Assembly (NCBI GenBank): GCA_944354125.1 | Contig: CALVPT010000009.1 | Location: 1-64,000 of the forward strand | DNA length: 64,000 nt | Direction: 5' to 3' | Origin: an uncultured Clostridia bacterium | GTDB lineage: Bacteria > Bacillota > Clostridia > Christensenellales > Borkfalkiaceae | Shown: positions 33,275 to 41,292 of the stretch, one piece after another | How the letters are laid out: every line of letters starts with the position of its first letter | Position numbering within the stretch: position 1 is the first letter of the stretch | Made by a program: the position numbers and the translations under genes | Notes under the pieces: generated by a model | Database searches by the model: none | The model's input: the letters and a program-made list of their open reading frames with translations, nothing else | What the model was told of the DNA's origin: nothing

Positions 33275-34237
33275 TCATGGAAATTTAAAGATAAAGCGCG
33301 TAAATCTGTCGGGCTCGGACTGCGCGCTGACCTCTATCCCAAGCCTTTCGCAGGTCTCCTTTACAAGGTACAGTCCCATTCCCGTACCTCCGCCGGCTTT
33401 CCTGCCTGCACTGCCGACAAAACTGCGGTTGAATATGCAGGGCAACTCGTGAGAGGGTATGCCCCTGCCGTCGTCAGTCAGCGTAAGGCATCTGTCGGAT
33501 ATATCTATTTGTATTTTGCAGCCGCGGCAATACTTAGCACAGTTTACGAGCAACTGCTTTATGCTGAATGCCAGCGACTTGTGGTCGGTGCTTATCATGG
33601 CGTCACCGTCTATATTTACGCTTATTCCTGCAGCCATCAACAGTTCTGCCTGACTTTTGACGGCGTTGTCAGCTGTCTTTCTTACGGACTCCCTGGTCAA
33701 TGCCGTATCCTTTTCCATACTCCTCAGCCGCGCATGGTAAAGCACGCTCTCGGCGAGGTTGTCGGCCTTTTTGAATTCAGCCATAAGCTTTGCCCTGTCG
33801 CCGCCGTTGGCAATTATCAGCGCGCAGGACGTAAGCGGCGTCTTTATCTCGTGAATCCACTTTTCTATGTAATCGGAGTACTCCTCGCCCGAGCGCCTGA
33901 GCTCCTCAATCCTGGCTATCGCCGAATGCGAAATGCGTTTCATTACGAAAAAGTATTCGCGTTCCGTCGCGCCGTAAGGCTCTGGCAAGGTCTCGCCGAG
34001 GAGATACCCCTCGTCGAGTTCGTCGGCTATCCTGTTGAGCTTTTTTATGCGCTTGTTCACGACAATGAATTTAACCGTGAAAAAGACTGCCGACGACACG
34101 GCGACAATGCAGACGCTGAGCAGAATGAACAGCCGATTTACGTCCGCCGCAACGGCAAATATGCTCCACGCCGCAGTGATGAGCAGGACGGCGAGCAGCG
34201 GAACTATTTCTGAAAGCAGGAATTTTCCGAACCTCAT
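33275..34237 (-). CDS. BceS-like sensor histidine kinase
   Basis: Membrane kinase of 320 residues. Two N-terminal helices (about 10-30 and 36-60) with almost no extracellular loop mark it as an intramembrane-sensing kinase that takes its signal from the transporter. The H box is WIHEIKTPL with phospho-acceptor His129; the N box is LLVNCAKYC and the glycine boxes are DDGRGI and GGGTGMGL. Its start overlaps the regulator gene by 4 nt. The family pairs with BceAB-type transporters, exactly as found here. Confidence 0.92.
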   Translation of the reverse strand: MRFGKFLLSEIVPLLAVLLITAAWSIFAVAADVNRLFILLSVCIVAVSSAVFFTVKFIVVNKRIKKLNRIADELDEGYLLGETLPEPYGATEREYFFVMKRISHSAIARIEELRRSGEEYSDYIEKWIHEIKTPLTSCALIIANGGDRAKLMAEFKKADNLAESVLYHARLRSMEKDTALTRESVRKTADNAVKSQAELLMAAGISVNIDGDAMISTDHKSLAFSIKQLLVNCAKYCRGCKIQIDISDRCLTLTDDGRGIPSHELPCIFNRSFVGSAGRKAGGGTGMGLYLVKETCERLGIEVSAQSEPDRFTRFIFKFP

Positions 34238-34842
34238 AGGCTGTACCCCACGCCCCTTATGGTCTTCAAAAAGCCGTCTGCCCCGAGTTCCTTCAGTTTT
34301 TCCCTCAGTCGGTTTATGTTGACGAAGAGCGCATTTTCGTCTATGTAGTTGCTGTCGTTCCAGAGTTCGGCGATTATCTCCTCCTTAGTGCATACGGTCT
34401 TTTTCATAAGACAGTACATTATGCGCATCTCCGTTCTGGTCAGCGTCTGTCTCTCTTCGCCGTAACAGAGCGCGAATGAATTTTCGTCGAGAGTCAGGCC
34501 GCGCACGGAAATTATTCCGCTCTTCTTTCTGAGCAACCGCTCTATGCGCGCCAAAAGCACGTCGGCATTATACGGCTTGCGGATATAGTCGTCCCCGCCA
34601 GAGCTGAAACCGTGCAGCTCGTCCTCTATGCCGTCCCTCGCCGTCAGAAATATTACGGGCACGTCGCCCGTCCTCTTGAGTTCGCGGCAGAGCGAAAAGC
34701 CGTTGCCCTCCGCAAGATTGACGTCCAAAAGCGCGAGTTCGCAAGGCGGCTGGCTTACGGGCTGATACCCGTTTGTAGTCAGCAGTTTTCTGAGCTCTCC
34801 CAGAATAACCTCGTCGTCTTCTGCAATGAATATGCGTTCCAA
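34234..34842 (-). CDS. BceR-like response regulator with a short receiver
   Basis: OmpR-type regulator of 202 residues: receiver (1-110) and winged-helix DNA-binding domain (about 115-202, ending TIRGVGYSL). Phospho-acceptor Asp40, the acidic pair Asp9-Asp10 and Lys in YIRKPY are present. The segment between strands 2 and 3 is about 10-17 residues shorter than usual, so helix 2 of the receiver seems to be missing. In the given sequence the only in-frame start is TTG at 34842, with a nine-G run 8 nt upstream acting as ribosome-binding site. A good ATG at 34867 is out of frame by one base. Confidence 0.85.
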   Translation of the reverse strand: MERIFIAEDDEVILGELRKLLTTNGYQPVSQPPCELALLDVNLAEGNGFSLCRELKRTGDVPVIFLTARDGIEDELHGFSSGGDDYIRKPYNADVLLARIERLLRKKSGIISVRGLTLDENSFALCYGEERQTLTRTEMRIMYCLMKKTVCTKEEIIAELWNDSNYIDENALFVNINRLREKLKELGADGFLKTIRGVGYSL

Positions 34843-34850
34843 GCCTTTCG

Positions 34851-34859
34851 CCCCCCCCC
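34851..34859 (-). repeat. Nine-G homopolymer at the start of the response regulator gene
   Basis: A run of nine C on the plus strand is nine G in the mRNA. It lies between ATG 34867 and TTG 34842. With ten G the upstream ATG would read straight into the regulator; with nine it does not. Confidence 0.9.
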
Positions 34860-34878
34860 GAAAACATTTTTCCTCTAT

Positions 34879-34907
34879 AATATAGCAAAAAATTGATTAA
34901 ATGTAAA
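34879..34907 (-). promoter_or_regulatory. Promoter of the response regulator/kinase pair
   Basis: Minus-strand TTTACA (34902-34907), a 17-bp spacer and TATATT (34879-34884). AGAGG lies 4 nt before the ATG at 34867. Confidence 0.6.
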
Positions 34908-35021
34908 TAACCTGACCCGATTTACGACAATATAAGCATATTCTGACTACAAAACGCCTGTTTTTGCAGGAATCCGCAGGCGCATGTTATGCCGTAAAAA
35001 CGGCAGAATAAAAATTGAGTA

Positions 35022-35050
35022 TTGACTAAACGGGACATATGGGCTATAAT
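35022..35050 (+). promoter_or_regulatory. Promoter of the 35130 gene
   Basis: TTGACT (35022-35027), a 17-bp spacer and TATAAT (35045-35050), a strong sigma-A match. Confidence 0.8.
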
Positions 35051-35071
35051 CTAATAGGCAGGCGGAAAAAA

Positions 35072-35088
35072 TATATGACTGTCATATA
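35072..35088. promoter_or_regulatory. Perfect palindrome in the leader of the 35130 gene
   Basis: TATATGAC-T-GTCATATA lies about 15 bp after the expected transcription start. It shares its half-site with the dyad at the recombinase promoter (28788-28812). Confidence 0.55.
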
Positions 35089-35129
35089 AATTTAATAACG
35101 TCCGCCGCAATGATAAAGGAGATAACAAT

Positions 35130-35633
35130 ATGGGAAAAAGAAGAAAAAAACAGGACATGGCAGGGCCGATTATATTCCTAATCGCAATAGTAATGCTGGC
35201 AATTGCCATTACGGGCGTATGCATTGACTGGATATCGACTACCACGACGGTAGGCCTTAGCACAACGACGACGGCTACCCTGTCCGATCTCTTCGAAATC
35301 AACGAAAAGGCAGAGATTGAAAACTTTGCACTTATGGCTTCGTTTGCGCTTGCAACTGTTGCCGCAGGCGGAATTGCTACCATACTTTACGGATGCTCGC
35401 TCATAATAAGACTGAAACTTATAAAGCTGGTCGCACTCCTTCTGGGCGTGATTGCCGTAATCGCCGCAATAGCGTCGATAATCACTTCATTCACGTTCTG
35501 CAGTTCCTATTCGGCTTCCGTAATCGAAGGTTGGGTAGAATCCAAGTCTTCCCCCGCAATCGGGGCCTGGCTGACGGCTGCAGGCGGTCTGCTCTGCGGA
35601 ATCAGCGCGGCTCTCGGCGCGGCAAAAAAGTAA
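35130..35633 (+). CDS. Four-helix membrane protein, unknown function
   Basis: The 167-residue product opens with a basic stretch (MGKRRKKQ) and has about four membrane helices (roughly 12-32, 66-88, 92-118 and 142-162). A Thr-rich loop TTTTVGLSTTTTATL follows the first helix. It has a strong promoter, a leader palindrome and an AAGGAG ribosome-binding site, so it is clearly a gene and probably regulated. The shape resembles small claudin-like tetraspan proteins, but I do not recognise a family. Confidence 0.78.
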   Translation: MGKRRKKQDMAGPIIFLIAIVMLAIAITGVCIDWISTTTTVGLSTTTTATLSDLFEINEKAEIENFALMASFALATVAAGGIATILYGCSLIIRLKLIKLVALLLGVIAVIAAIASIITSFTFCSSYSASVIEGWVESKSSPAIGAWLTAAGGLLCGISAALGAAKK

Positions 35634-35651
35634 AACATAATAAAATGCGTG

Positions 35652-35674
35652 CAGCCGACGGAAACCGTCGGCTG
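35652..35674 (+). terminator. Terminator-like hairpin after the 35130 gene
   Basis: The 10-bp stem CAGCCGACGG/CCGTCGGCTG has a short loop and weak T content after it. Confidence 0.55.
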
Positions 35675-35683
35675 TAAATCATT

Positions 35684-35713
35684 AAAGCGGGTCTGAGATA
35701 TGACCCGCTTTTG
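35684..35713. terminator. Bidirectional terminator
   Basis: AAAGCGGGTC/GACCCGCTTT lies between the 35130 gene and the ATP-grasp gene. Confidence 0.7.
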
Positions 35714-36583
35714 CTATTTATTCATGCTCTCAACAACATGGACGGCAAACGCCCGAGCTATGTTTACGCCGCACACCCTCTCCGCAGCGGCAAAAAATGC
35801 GTTTGAGTTGACCTCGCATACATATCTTTTGCCCCGTTTATCGGTGAGAATATCCATTCCGCAATAATCGAGTCCCAGCTCTGCTGCGACCTTTTCGCAC
35901 ATGGCAATGAGGTTGCCGTCGGCTTCAAACCTCTCTCCGCGTCCGCCGAGTTCTATATTGGAGCGGAAATCGTTGTCGTTTATCCTCTTCATGGCGCAGA
36001 CATATTTTCCGCCGACTAGTATGACCCTTATATCCTCACCCCTGCCGCAGTCGACATATTGCTGATAGAAATGCGGAAGGAGCATATTGTTCTTCTCGTA
36101 CGCGACAAGAGCCTCTTCGTCCTCTATCAGCTCTACGCCAGCGCCCAGAGAGCCGTAGCACGCCTTGGCGACGAGCGGAAAGCCGAGCGTGCGCATTACG
36201 TCGCCGAGATATATCCTGTCGGGCAGAGCCGACTTATTGTAGCACAGCGGCGCATACATGCAGTCGGGCATGGGTATGCCCGTGCCTGCAAGGCGTATGT
36301 GGGTGAGCATCTTGTCGTCGCATACTTCCATTGCCTCGGCGCTGTTGAAAAGGCGCTTGCCTCCCCTGTCGAGCAGGCGCGCCGACACCTTGTCCTTATC
36401 GAGATAGACGACGAAATCGCACTCGGGCACGACGACGTTGCCATTTTCTATCCGTGCGAGGTTGAAGTTCCTTAAGATCTGCACCTCGACTTTCAGCTCC
36501 CTAAGCTCCTCGGCAATTCTCTCCGCCTGGTTGATCTGCGACGGATTGGTTATGTAGGCATTTACTGCGATTATTGCTTTCAT
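35714..36583 (-). CDS. RimK-like ATP-grasp ligase
   Basis: ATP-grasp protein of 289 residues, related to RimK and LysX, enzymes that join an amino acid or similar amine to a carboxylate via an acyl phosphate. An N-terminal pre-ATP domain (1-85) precedes the ATP-grasp fold. ATP contacts appear as GFPLVAKACYGSLGAGVEL (about residues 134-152) and QQYVDCGRGEDIRV. Mg-binding residues are in YCGMDIL and CEVNSNAFF. It lies 38 nt after hom on the same strand, so it may belong to that operon. The substrate is unknown. Confidence 0.85.
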   Translation of the reverse strand: MKAIIAVNAYITNPSQINQAERIAEELRELKVEVQILRNFNLARIENGNVVVPECDFVVYLDKDKVSARLLDRGGKRLFNSAEAMEVCDDKMLTHIRLAGTGIPMPDCMYAPLCYNKSALPDRIYLGDVMRTLGFPLVAKACYGSLGAGVELIEDEEALVAYEKNNMLLPHFYQQYVDCGRGEDIRVILVGGKYVCAMKRINDNDFRSNIELGGRGERFEADGNLIAMCEKVAAELGLDYCGMDILTDKRGKRYVCEVNSNAFFAAAERVCGVNIARAFAVHVVESMNK

Positions 36584-36621
36584 ATAACATTTAAGCAGGG
36601 CAGATGCGCCCTGCTCTCAAT

Positions 36622-37911
36622 TTAATTTACTACTCTTATAATCGAGGCAACGCTGGCAACGCCTTGAAGAGCGTTGATTTCCTGCTCCGCCTTTCTTACG
36701 CTGTGCTCCCTCGTATTGTGAGTTATGAATATGAGGGGAACGGTTGCATTTTCGGTCTTGGGCAAATCTTCCTGCACCATCTGCGCGACGCTTATGCCGC
36801 ACCTGGAGAAAATCGAGGATACCTTTGCAAGCACGCCTGCCTTGTCTATTACGTCCAGTCTGATGTAATATGCGCTCTCGAAATTTTCGATAAACTTAGT
36901 CGTGCGCGCCGCCTTTTCGGTGTTTTCGAAGGGCGAATACTGGAAGCTGGAATGAGTTGCGCAGTATATTATGTCGCCGACTATCGCGCTGCCCGTGGGA
37001 AGAGCGCCTGCGCCCCTGCCGTACAGCATAACGTCCTCGACGCTGTCGCCCGTGATGTAGACGGCATTGTAGCTGTCGTTTACGCTGGCAAGCGGATGAG
37101 TGAGCCTTATGAACGAGGGATGAACCCTGACCTCTATGCCGTTTTCGCCGTTCTTGCCTATTGCAAGCAGTTTTGTAGCATAGCCGAGACGCTTGCCGTA
37201 GTTGATATCCTTTACAGATATGCCGCTTATTCCCTCCCTGTATATGTTGGTATAGGGAATCTTGGTGTGGAAGGCAAGGCTTGAAAGTATGGAAAGCTTA
37301 TAGGTCGCATCGTAGCCTTCGACGTCCGCCGAGGGGTTTGCCTCCGCATAGCCGAGCCTCTGCGCCTCCTTGAGAACATCCTCATAAGATGCTCCCTCCG
37401 AGGACATCTTGGAGAGAATATAATTGGTTGTACCGTTGATTATGCCCATCATGGACGTAATTCTGTTGCCCTGAAGGTTATCGAGAAGCGTCCTTATGAC
37501 GGGTACGCCGCCTACGCAGCTCGCCTCGTAGAAGAGTCCGCAGTGATTCTTTCTCGCCGCCTTTTCAAGCTCGTGACTGAACTTGCAGAAGAGCTCCTTA
37601 TTCGACGTTACTACAGACTTGCCCGCATTGAGAGCGGCAAGCACAAAGGTCTTTGCAGGCTCTACGCCGCCCATAACCTCGACGACGATGTCGACTTCGG
37701 GATTGGAGCAAATTTCGGCTATGTTGGAGCATATCCTGCTCTCTTCTATGCCCAGCTCTGCCGCCCTTTCCCTGCGCCTTTCGAGCACGCATTCGACGAC
37801 TATGTCTACCTTATGATTGCGCTTGTAGTCCTCTCTGTGTTTTGTGAGAATCTGATATGTTCCGCCACCGACTACGCCTAGCCCCAATATGGCAACGCCT
37901 ACTTTCTTCAT
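36622..37911 (-). CDS. hom: Homoserine dehydrogenase
   Basis: NAD(P)H-dependent reduction of aspartate semialdehyde to homoserine, toward threonine and methionine. The Rossmann opening is GLGVVGGGTYQI (about 10-21). The catalytic domain contains the family signature ADVEGYDATYKLSILSSLAF, with the conserved Asp/Lys residues. A C-terminal ACT domain (about 350-429) suggests feedback control. At 429 residues the size is normal. The start overlaps the coaX stop by 4 nt. Confidence 0.95.
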   Translation of the reverse strand: MKKVGVAILGLGVVGGGTYQILTKHREDYKRNHKVDIVVECVLERRRERAAELGIEESRICSNIAEICSNPEVDIVVEVMGGVEPAKTFVLAALNAGKSVVTSNKELFCKFSHELEKAARKNHCGLFYEASCVGGVPVIRTLLDNLQGNRITSMMGIINGTTNYILSKMSSEGASYEDVLKEAQRLGYAEANPSADVEGYDATYKLSILSSLAFHTKIPYTNIYREGISGISVKDINYGKRLGYATKLLAIGKNGENGIEVRVHPSFIRLTHPLASVNDSYNAVYITGDSVEDVMLYGRGAGALPTGSAIVGDIIYCATHSSFQYSPFENTEKAARTTKFIENFESAYYIRLDVIDKAGVLAKVSSIFSRCGISVAQMVQEDLPKTENATVPLIFITHNTREHSVRKAEQEINALQGVASVASIIRVVN

Positions 37912-38690
37912 TGTCTGCCCTCCGTACTGTTCAAATCGTAGAGGTATTTAAGCCCTTCGAGCGTGAGAAGCTTGTCTACCTTGTCTATGCATCCTATTTC
38001 CTTGGCGATTATTTCAGAAAAACCGCCTGTAGCTATCGTCTTTACTCCGTCGCACTTCATCTCGCCCTTTATCTTCTTTACGATATACTCGACGAGTCCT
38101 GCAAAGCCGAATACTATGCCTGCCTGCATATTGGTGACGGTGTTTGTGCCTATTGCGTGAGACGGACGCTCTATCTCCACCCTGGGAAGCTTGGCTGTGC
38201 CGTTTACAAGGCTGTCCAGCGACCCCTTTATCCCCGGTGCGATTACGCCGCCTATGAATACGCCGTTTGAATCTATTACGTTGAACGTCGTCGCCGTTCC
38301 GAAGTCTATGACTATTGCCGGCGCGCCATACTTTTTTATTGCCGCGACGTTGTTCACCACTCTGTCCGCGCCGACTTCCCTGGCGTTGTCAACCTTTATG
38401 TTGAGTCCCGTCTTCAGCCCCGGAGCGAGCAACATGGGCTTTATCTTAAGGTATGTGCGGCACATTCGCTCTATTGTATAGTCAAGGGGCGGAACGACGG
38501 AGGAAATTATGCCGCCGTCTATGTCCTCGGGACGTATTCCGCTGTTCTTTAGTATACTTATTATCTGTCCGCCGTATTCGTCCGAAGTCTTTTTGTGTTC
38601 GGTCGCAACGCGGAAACTCAGCTTAAGCTCATTCCACTCGAACAGCGCATATTTTATGTTGGTGTTACCTACGTCAATGCAAATTATCAT
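37908..38690 (-). CDS. coaX: Type III pantothenate kinase
   Basis: First step of coenzyme A synthesis: phosphorylation of pantothenate, by the CoaX type that is not inhibited by CoA. The ASKHA-fold phosphate motif IDVGNTNIKYALFE (about 4-17), GADRVVNNVAA and IDFGTATTFNVID are all present. The size is normal (260 residues). It lies 21 nt after an ECF S-component gene, suggesting uptake and trapping of pantothenate. coaE, the last CoA step, is elsewhere in this window. Confidence 0.94.
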   Translation of the reverse strand: MIICIDVGNTNIKYALFEWNELKLSFRVATEHKKTSDEYGGQIISILKNSGIRPEDIDGGIISSVVPPLDYTIERMCRTYLKIKPMLLAPGLKTGLNIKVDNAREVGADRVVNNVAAIKKYGAPAIVIDFGTATTFNVIDSNGVFIGGVIAPGIKGSLDSLVNGTAKLPRVEIERPSHAIGTNTVTNMQAGIVFGFAGLVEYIVKKIKGEMKCDGVKTIATGGFSEIIAKEIGCIDKVDKLLTLEGLKYLYDLNSTEGRQ

Positions 38691-38711
38691 TACTCTGCTT
38701 CTTTACGCCAT

Positions 38712-39311
38712 TTACGCGGCGTTGTTTTTAACCTTGCCCGACAGTCTCTTTTCAATGACGTTGTCAACCGAATAGATTGCAGGGGCAAGAACGACGTTTA
38801 CTCCGAGCTCTATTGCAAAATTTATCATTATGAGCGAGATGAACGCCCAGAAAGCCATACCCACGCTTGCCACGAGCGCCTCCTGCATGAGAAGACAGCC
38901 GAGGAAGAATATTCCCGTATTGCAGACGGGGGCAGACAAAGCGGCGACATATGCCGCGACATACTTATTCTTACGCGAGATGAGTCTGAACAAAAGCGAA
39001 GGCACAAGACCTGCGCACAGTCCCTTCAGAACTACCGTAAGCACGGTTATCGCGGGAACGTAGTTCATGAGCGTCATGGCGAGCGGATCGAAGATGGTTA
39101 TGATGCCGAATGCCAGACCGAGAAACGTACCTGCGCCCGGACCTAAAATCATGCCGCCGAGAATAATGGGAACGAGTACGAAAGACATAGATGTTCCGCC
39201 GGGCATGGGTATTGCAAGCCCGAAGACCTGAAGCACTATGACAAGTGCCAGAAGTACCGCAAGAACTGCTACATTCTTGGCGGTGAAAAATGTGCTTTTC
39301 ACATTCTTCAT
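38712..39311 (-). CDS. ECF transporter S component, probably pantothenate-specific
   Basis: Substrate-binding membrane subunit of an energy-coupling-factor vitamin transporter: 199 residues, five to six helices. The N-terminal helix carries Ala-rich packing motifs (AVLAVLLALVIVLQ) used to dock on EcfT. Folate, pantothenate and similar S components look alike. The neighbouring coaX makes pantothenate (PanT) the best guess. The shared ECF module is not in the window. The leader has a hairpin (CGGAT ... ATCCG) right before the GGAGG site. Confidence 0.82.
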   Translation of the reverse strand: MKNVKSTFFTAKNVAVLAVLLALVIVLQVFGLAIPMPGGTSMSFVLVPIILGGMILGPGAGTFLGLAFGIITIFDPLAMTLMNYVPAITVLTVVLKGLCAGLVPSLLFRLISRKNKYVAAYVAALSAPVCNTGIFFLGCLLMQEALVASVGMAFWAFISLIMINFAIELGVNVVLAPAIYSVDNVIEKRLSGKVKNNAA

Positions 39312-39324
39312 AGAAAACCTCCAT

Positions 39325-39356
39325 CGGATTCCTGAGTTCAGGATATCCGTAGCAAA
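39325..39356 (-). promoter_or_regulatory. Hairpin before the ribosome-binding site of the S-component gene
   Basis: The minus-strand RNA can fold CGGAT-a-TCCTGA ... CAGGA-ATCCG directly before ATGGAGG. It could sequester or protect the start site. It does not match a riboswitch class that I know. Confidence 0.4.
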
Positions 39357-39597
39357 AAAATATTATACTTTTATACGGTCGGACTTCTTTATGAATATCC
39401 GCCGAAAGTACCAAAAGGTTATAAAGTTGTTTTACATTATATCATTACGGGAAAAATTATGCAAGCAAATGAAAGGGGTAACATTTCAGACGGAATTTTA
39501 ATATTATTTAGTATAGAGCAAAACGAAAGTGGCTTACATGCAAGGGGAAAAAACTTTTTACATACACCTTGCAGATAAATTTACAGGAGGAAAACTT

Positions 39598-39822
39598 ATG
39601 AACATCTTTTCACAGTTCTGCGGCTGCAACAGCTGTCTGTGGATACTTATTCTGTTATTTATTGCGGCAAGCTGTAGCGGCAACGGCATAGACGGCGTCC
39701 TTGCCGGTAGCTGTACGCCCATACTTATCGCCATAATCTACACGATGTGGAAGAACGGAACCTTGAGCAGCATTCTCTGCGGCAACCAGAATTGCGGCTG
39801 CGGTTGCGGTTGCAATCACTGA
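39598..39822 (+). CDS. Cys-rich small membrane protein
   Basis: The 74-residue product starts at 39598, preceded by AGGAGGAAAACTT; the open frame extends upstream to 39529 but without a ribosome-binding site. The N-terminus is MNIFSQFCGCNSC, then a membrane helix, a second hydrophobic stretch (about 38-50), and a C-terminal tail CGNQNCGCGCGCNH. Ten cysteines in 74 residues suggest metal or redox binding, or a structural role. It could also be a peptide precursor, but no modification enzyme is nearby. The family is unknown to me. Confidence 0.75.
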   Translation: MNIFSQFCGCNSCLWILILLFIAASCSGNGIDGVLAGSCTPILIAIIYTMWKNGTLSSILCGNQNCGCGCGCNH

Positions 39823-39833
39823 TAAGTAAAAAC

Positions 39834-39870
39834 TTAAGGGACTGATTAATTCAGTCCCTTATTTCTTTTT
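39834..39870. terminator. Bidirectional terminator
   Basis: AAGGGACTGA/TCAGTCCCTT is followed by ATTTCTTTTT. It ends the Cys-rich gene and lies just before the NUDIX gene stop. Confidence 0.82.
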
Positions 39871-40388
39871 ATGATATATGAATAATATGCCGCAACCGTC
39901 TTTGCGTCCTTTATCTCCCCCCTGTCTATCATTCCTTCCAGCTCGCCCAGGGAAATGTACGAACAGTTCAGAAACTCCCCTTCGTCAAGATGTTCGCCGA
40001 CGAATATGCCTTCCGTCGCAAGATAGATATGTATGACCTCGTCAGTATAGCCCGGCGTGGGATAGATGTCTATGAGATGGCTGCAATTTTCCGCCCTGTA
40101 ACCCGTTTCCTCCGTCAGCTCCCTCAACGCCGCCTCCTCGGGGTCTTCGCCCTGATTGAGCTTGCCTGCAGGAATTTCGTACGTTTCCTCGCCGTATGCA
40201 TAGCGGAACTGCCTGACGAGCGCCGCCTTTCCGTCCTTTATGAAGAGCACCGCCGCGCCGCCGCTGTGCCTTATGTATTCGCGCTTTGACCGCGTTCCGT
40301 CGGGAAGCAATACCTCGTCGACGTACAGATCGACCACCCGTCCCTTAAAGATGTGTTCCGAACTTATCTTTTTCTCTTCGAAATCCAT
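39846..40388 (-). CDS. NUDIX hydrolase, ADP-ribose pyrophosphatase type
   Basis: Cytosolic hydrolase of nucleoside-diphosphate sugars. The NUDIX box GKLNQGEDPEEAALRELTEETG fits GX5EX7REUXEEXGU with all catalytic glutamates. I start at ATG 40388 (180 residues): GTGGAG lies upstream and the earlier in-frame ATG lies inside the preceding gene. The start comes 4 nt after the stop of the 40393 gene, so the two are probably co-transcribed. Confidence 0.9.
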   Translation of the reverse strand: MDFEEKKISSEHIFKGRVVDLYVDEVLLPDGTRSKREYIRHSGGAAVLFIKDGKAALVRQFRYAYGEETYEIPAGKLNQGEDPEEAALRELTEETGYRAENCSHLIDIYPTPGYTDEVIHIYLATEGIFVGEHLDEGEFLNCSYISLGELEGMIDRGEIKDAKTVAAYYSYIIKRNKGLN

Positions 40389-40392
40389 TTTT

Positions 40393-41145
40393 CTACTCCA
40401 CAAATTCGCCTATCGCGTTGAAGAGAAGGTCCAGATCCTGGCTTACTTCGTTGGAATATGAAACAAAATAATTGTATCCGCAGACCAGCGCCTCTATCTG
40501 CGCCTTGTCGCACGCCCTGACGGCTACGGTGAGCTGATTGAGTATCTTGAGCGCCGCCTCCTTGTCGTCATCGGGAAGGGGCGAATGAGTGACGAAATCG
40601 ATCTCCCGCGCAATCAGAAGAGTTATATAGCTTATATTCGAGGCGAGCGAAGAATCGGGCTTTGCATCGACGGCAGAAGGCGCCGCCGATGGCTGAGCCT
40701 CTCCCTCCTGAAGTTCGGCGGAGAAAACGTCCTTTATTATTTCCTCAAGACTTACTATCACCTCGTCGCAGAAGGCGTGATAACTAGCATAGTAACTGCC
40801 GTCCTTGGGATAGTAACGCTGCAAAAAGCTGTTGAAGTTTATCTCGTCCCTGTCGAATTCGACGAGCAGACAGAATATGAACGCCAGCCTTTCGCCGACG
40901 GTGTCGGGCAGGACGACGAAGCTGTTGGAATATACACCGTTGTTGCCGTCGAGAAGACAGCGCTGCTTGGCGGCCATATAGTCGAACTTGGAAACGACGG
41001 TGTTGAACAGTTCATACAGCTCGGGACTGTTGACTATCGACTTCAACAAGTCCTTTATTTTTGTGGTAGCCATTATGAACTTACACTTTCTTATCTCTTC
41101 GCACTTATTCAAAAAGTCGCTGACCTGCTTTTTTACGCTTTCCAC
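40393..41145 (-). CDS. Uncharacterised cytosolic protein
   Basis: A product of about 250 residues, probably helical, with a Pro/Ala-rich linker (EAQPSAAPSAVDAKPDS) at about 160-176 between two domains. The in-frame ATG at 41175 lies inside a TATAAT box, so the real start is likely the GTG at 41145 (VESVKKQVSD), which has AGGGTG before it. There are no membrane helices and no motif I recognise. It is followed closely by the NUDIX gene. Confidence 0.7.
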   Translation of the reverse strand: MESVKKQVSDFLNKCEEIRKCKFIMATTKIKDLLKSIVNSPELYELFNTVVSKFDYMAAKQRCLLDGNNGVYSNSFVVLPDTVGERLAFIFCLLVEFDRDEINFNSFLQRYYPKDGSYYASYHAFCDEVIVSLEEIIKDVFSAELQEGEAQPSAAPSAVDAKPDSSLASNISYITLLIAREIDFVTHSPLPDDDKEAALKILNQLTVAVRACDKAQIEALVCGYNYFVSYSNEVSQDLDLLFNAIGEFVE

Positions 41146-41221
41146 GCCATCACCCTGTGTAGTGTTTTTATACATTATATCACAAACAATTTTAAATTAA
41201 AATATTTTTCGTCCAAATATC

Positions 41222-41250
41222 TTGATTTTGGGGGCAAGATTATGTATAAT
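41222..41250 (+). promoter_or_regulatory. Promoter of the DUF4364 gene
   Basis: TTGATT (41222-41227), a 17-bp spacer and TATAAT (41245-41250). Confidence 0.78.
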
Positions 41251-41292
41251 ATTTAAGTATTTTCACCACGAAAATATTTATTAAGACAGATT

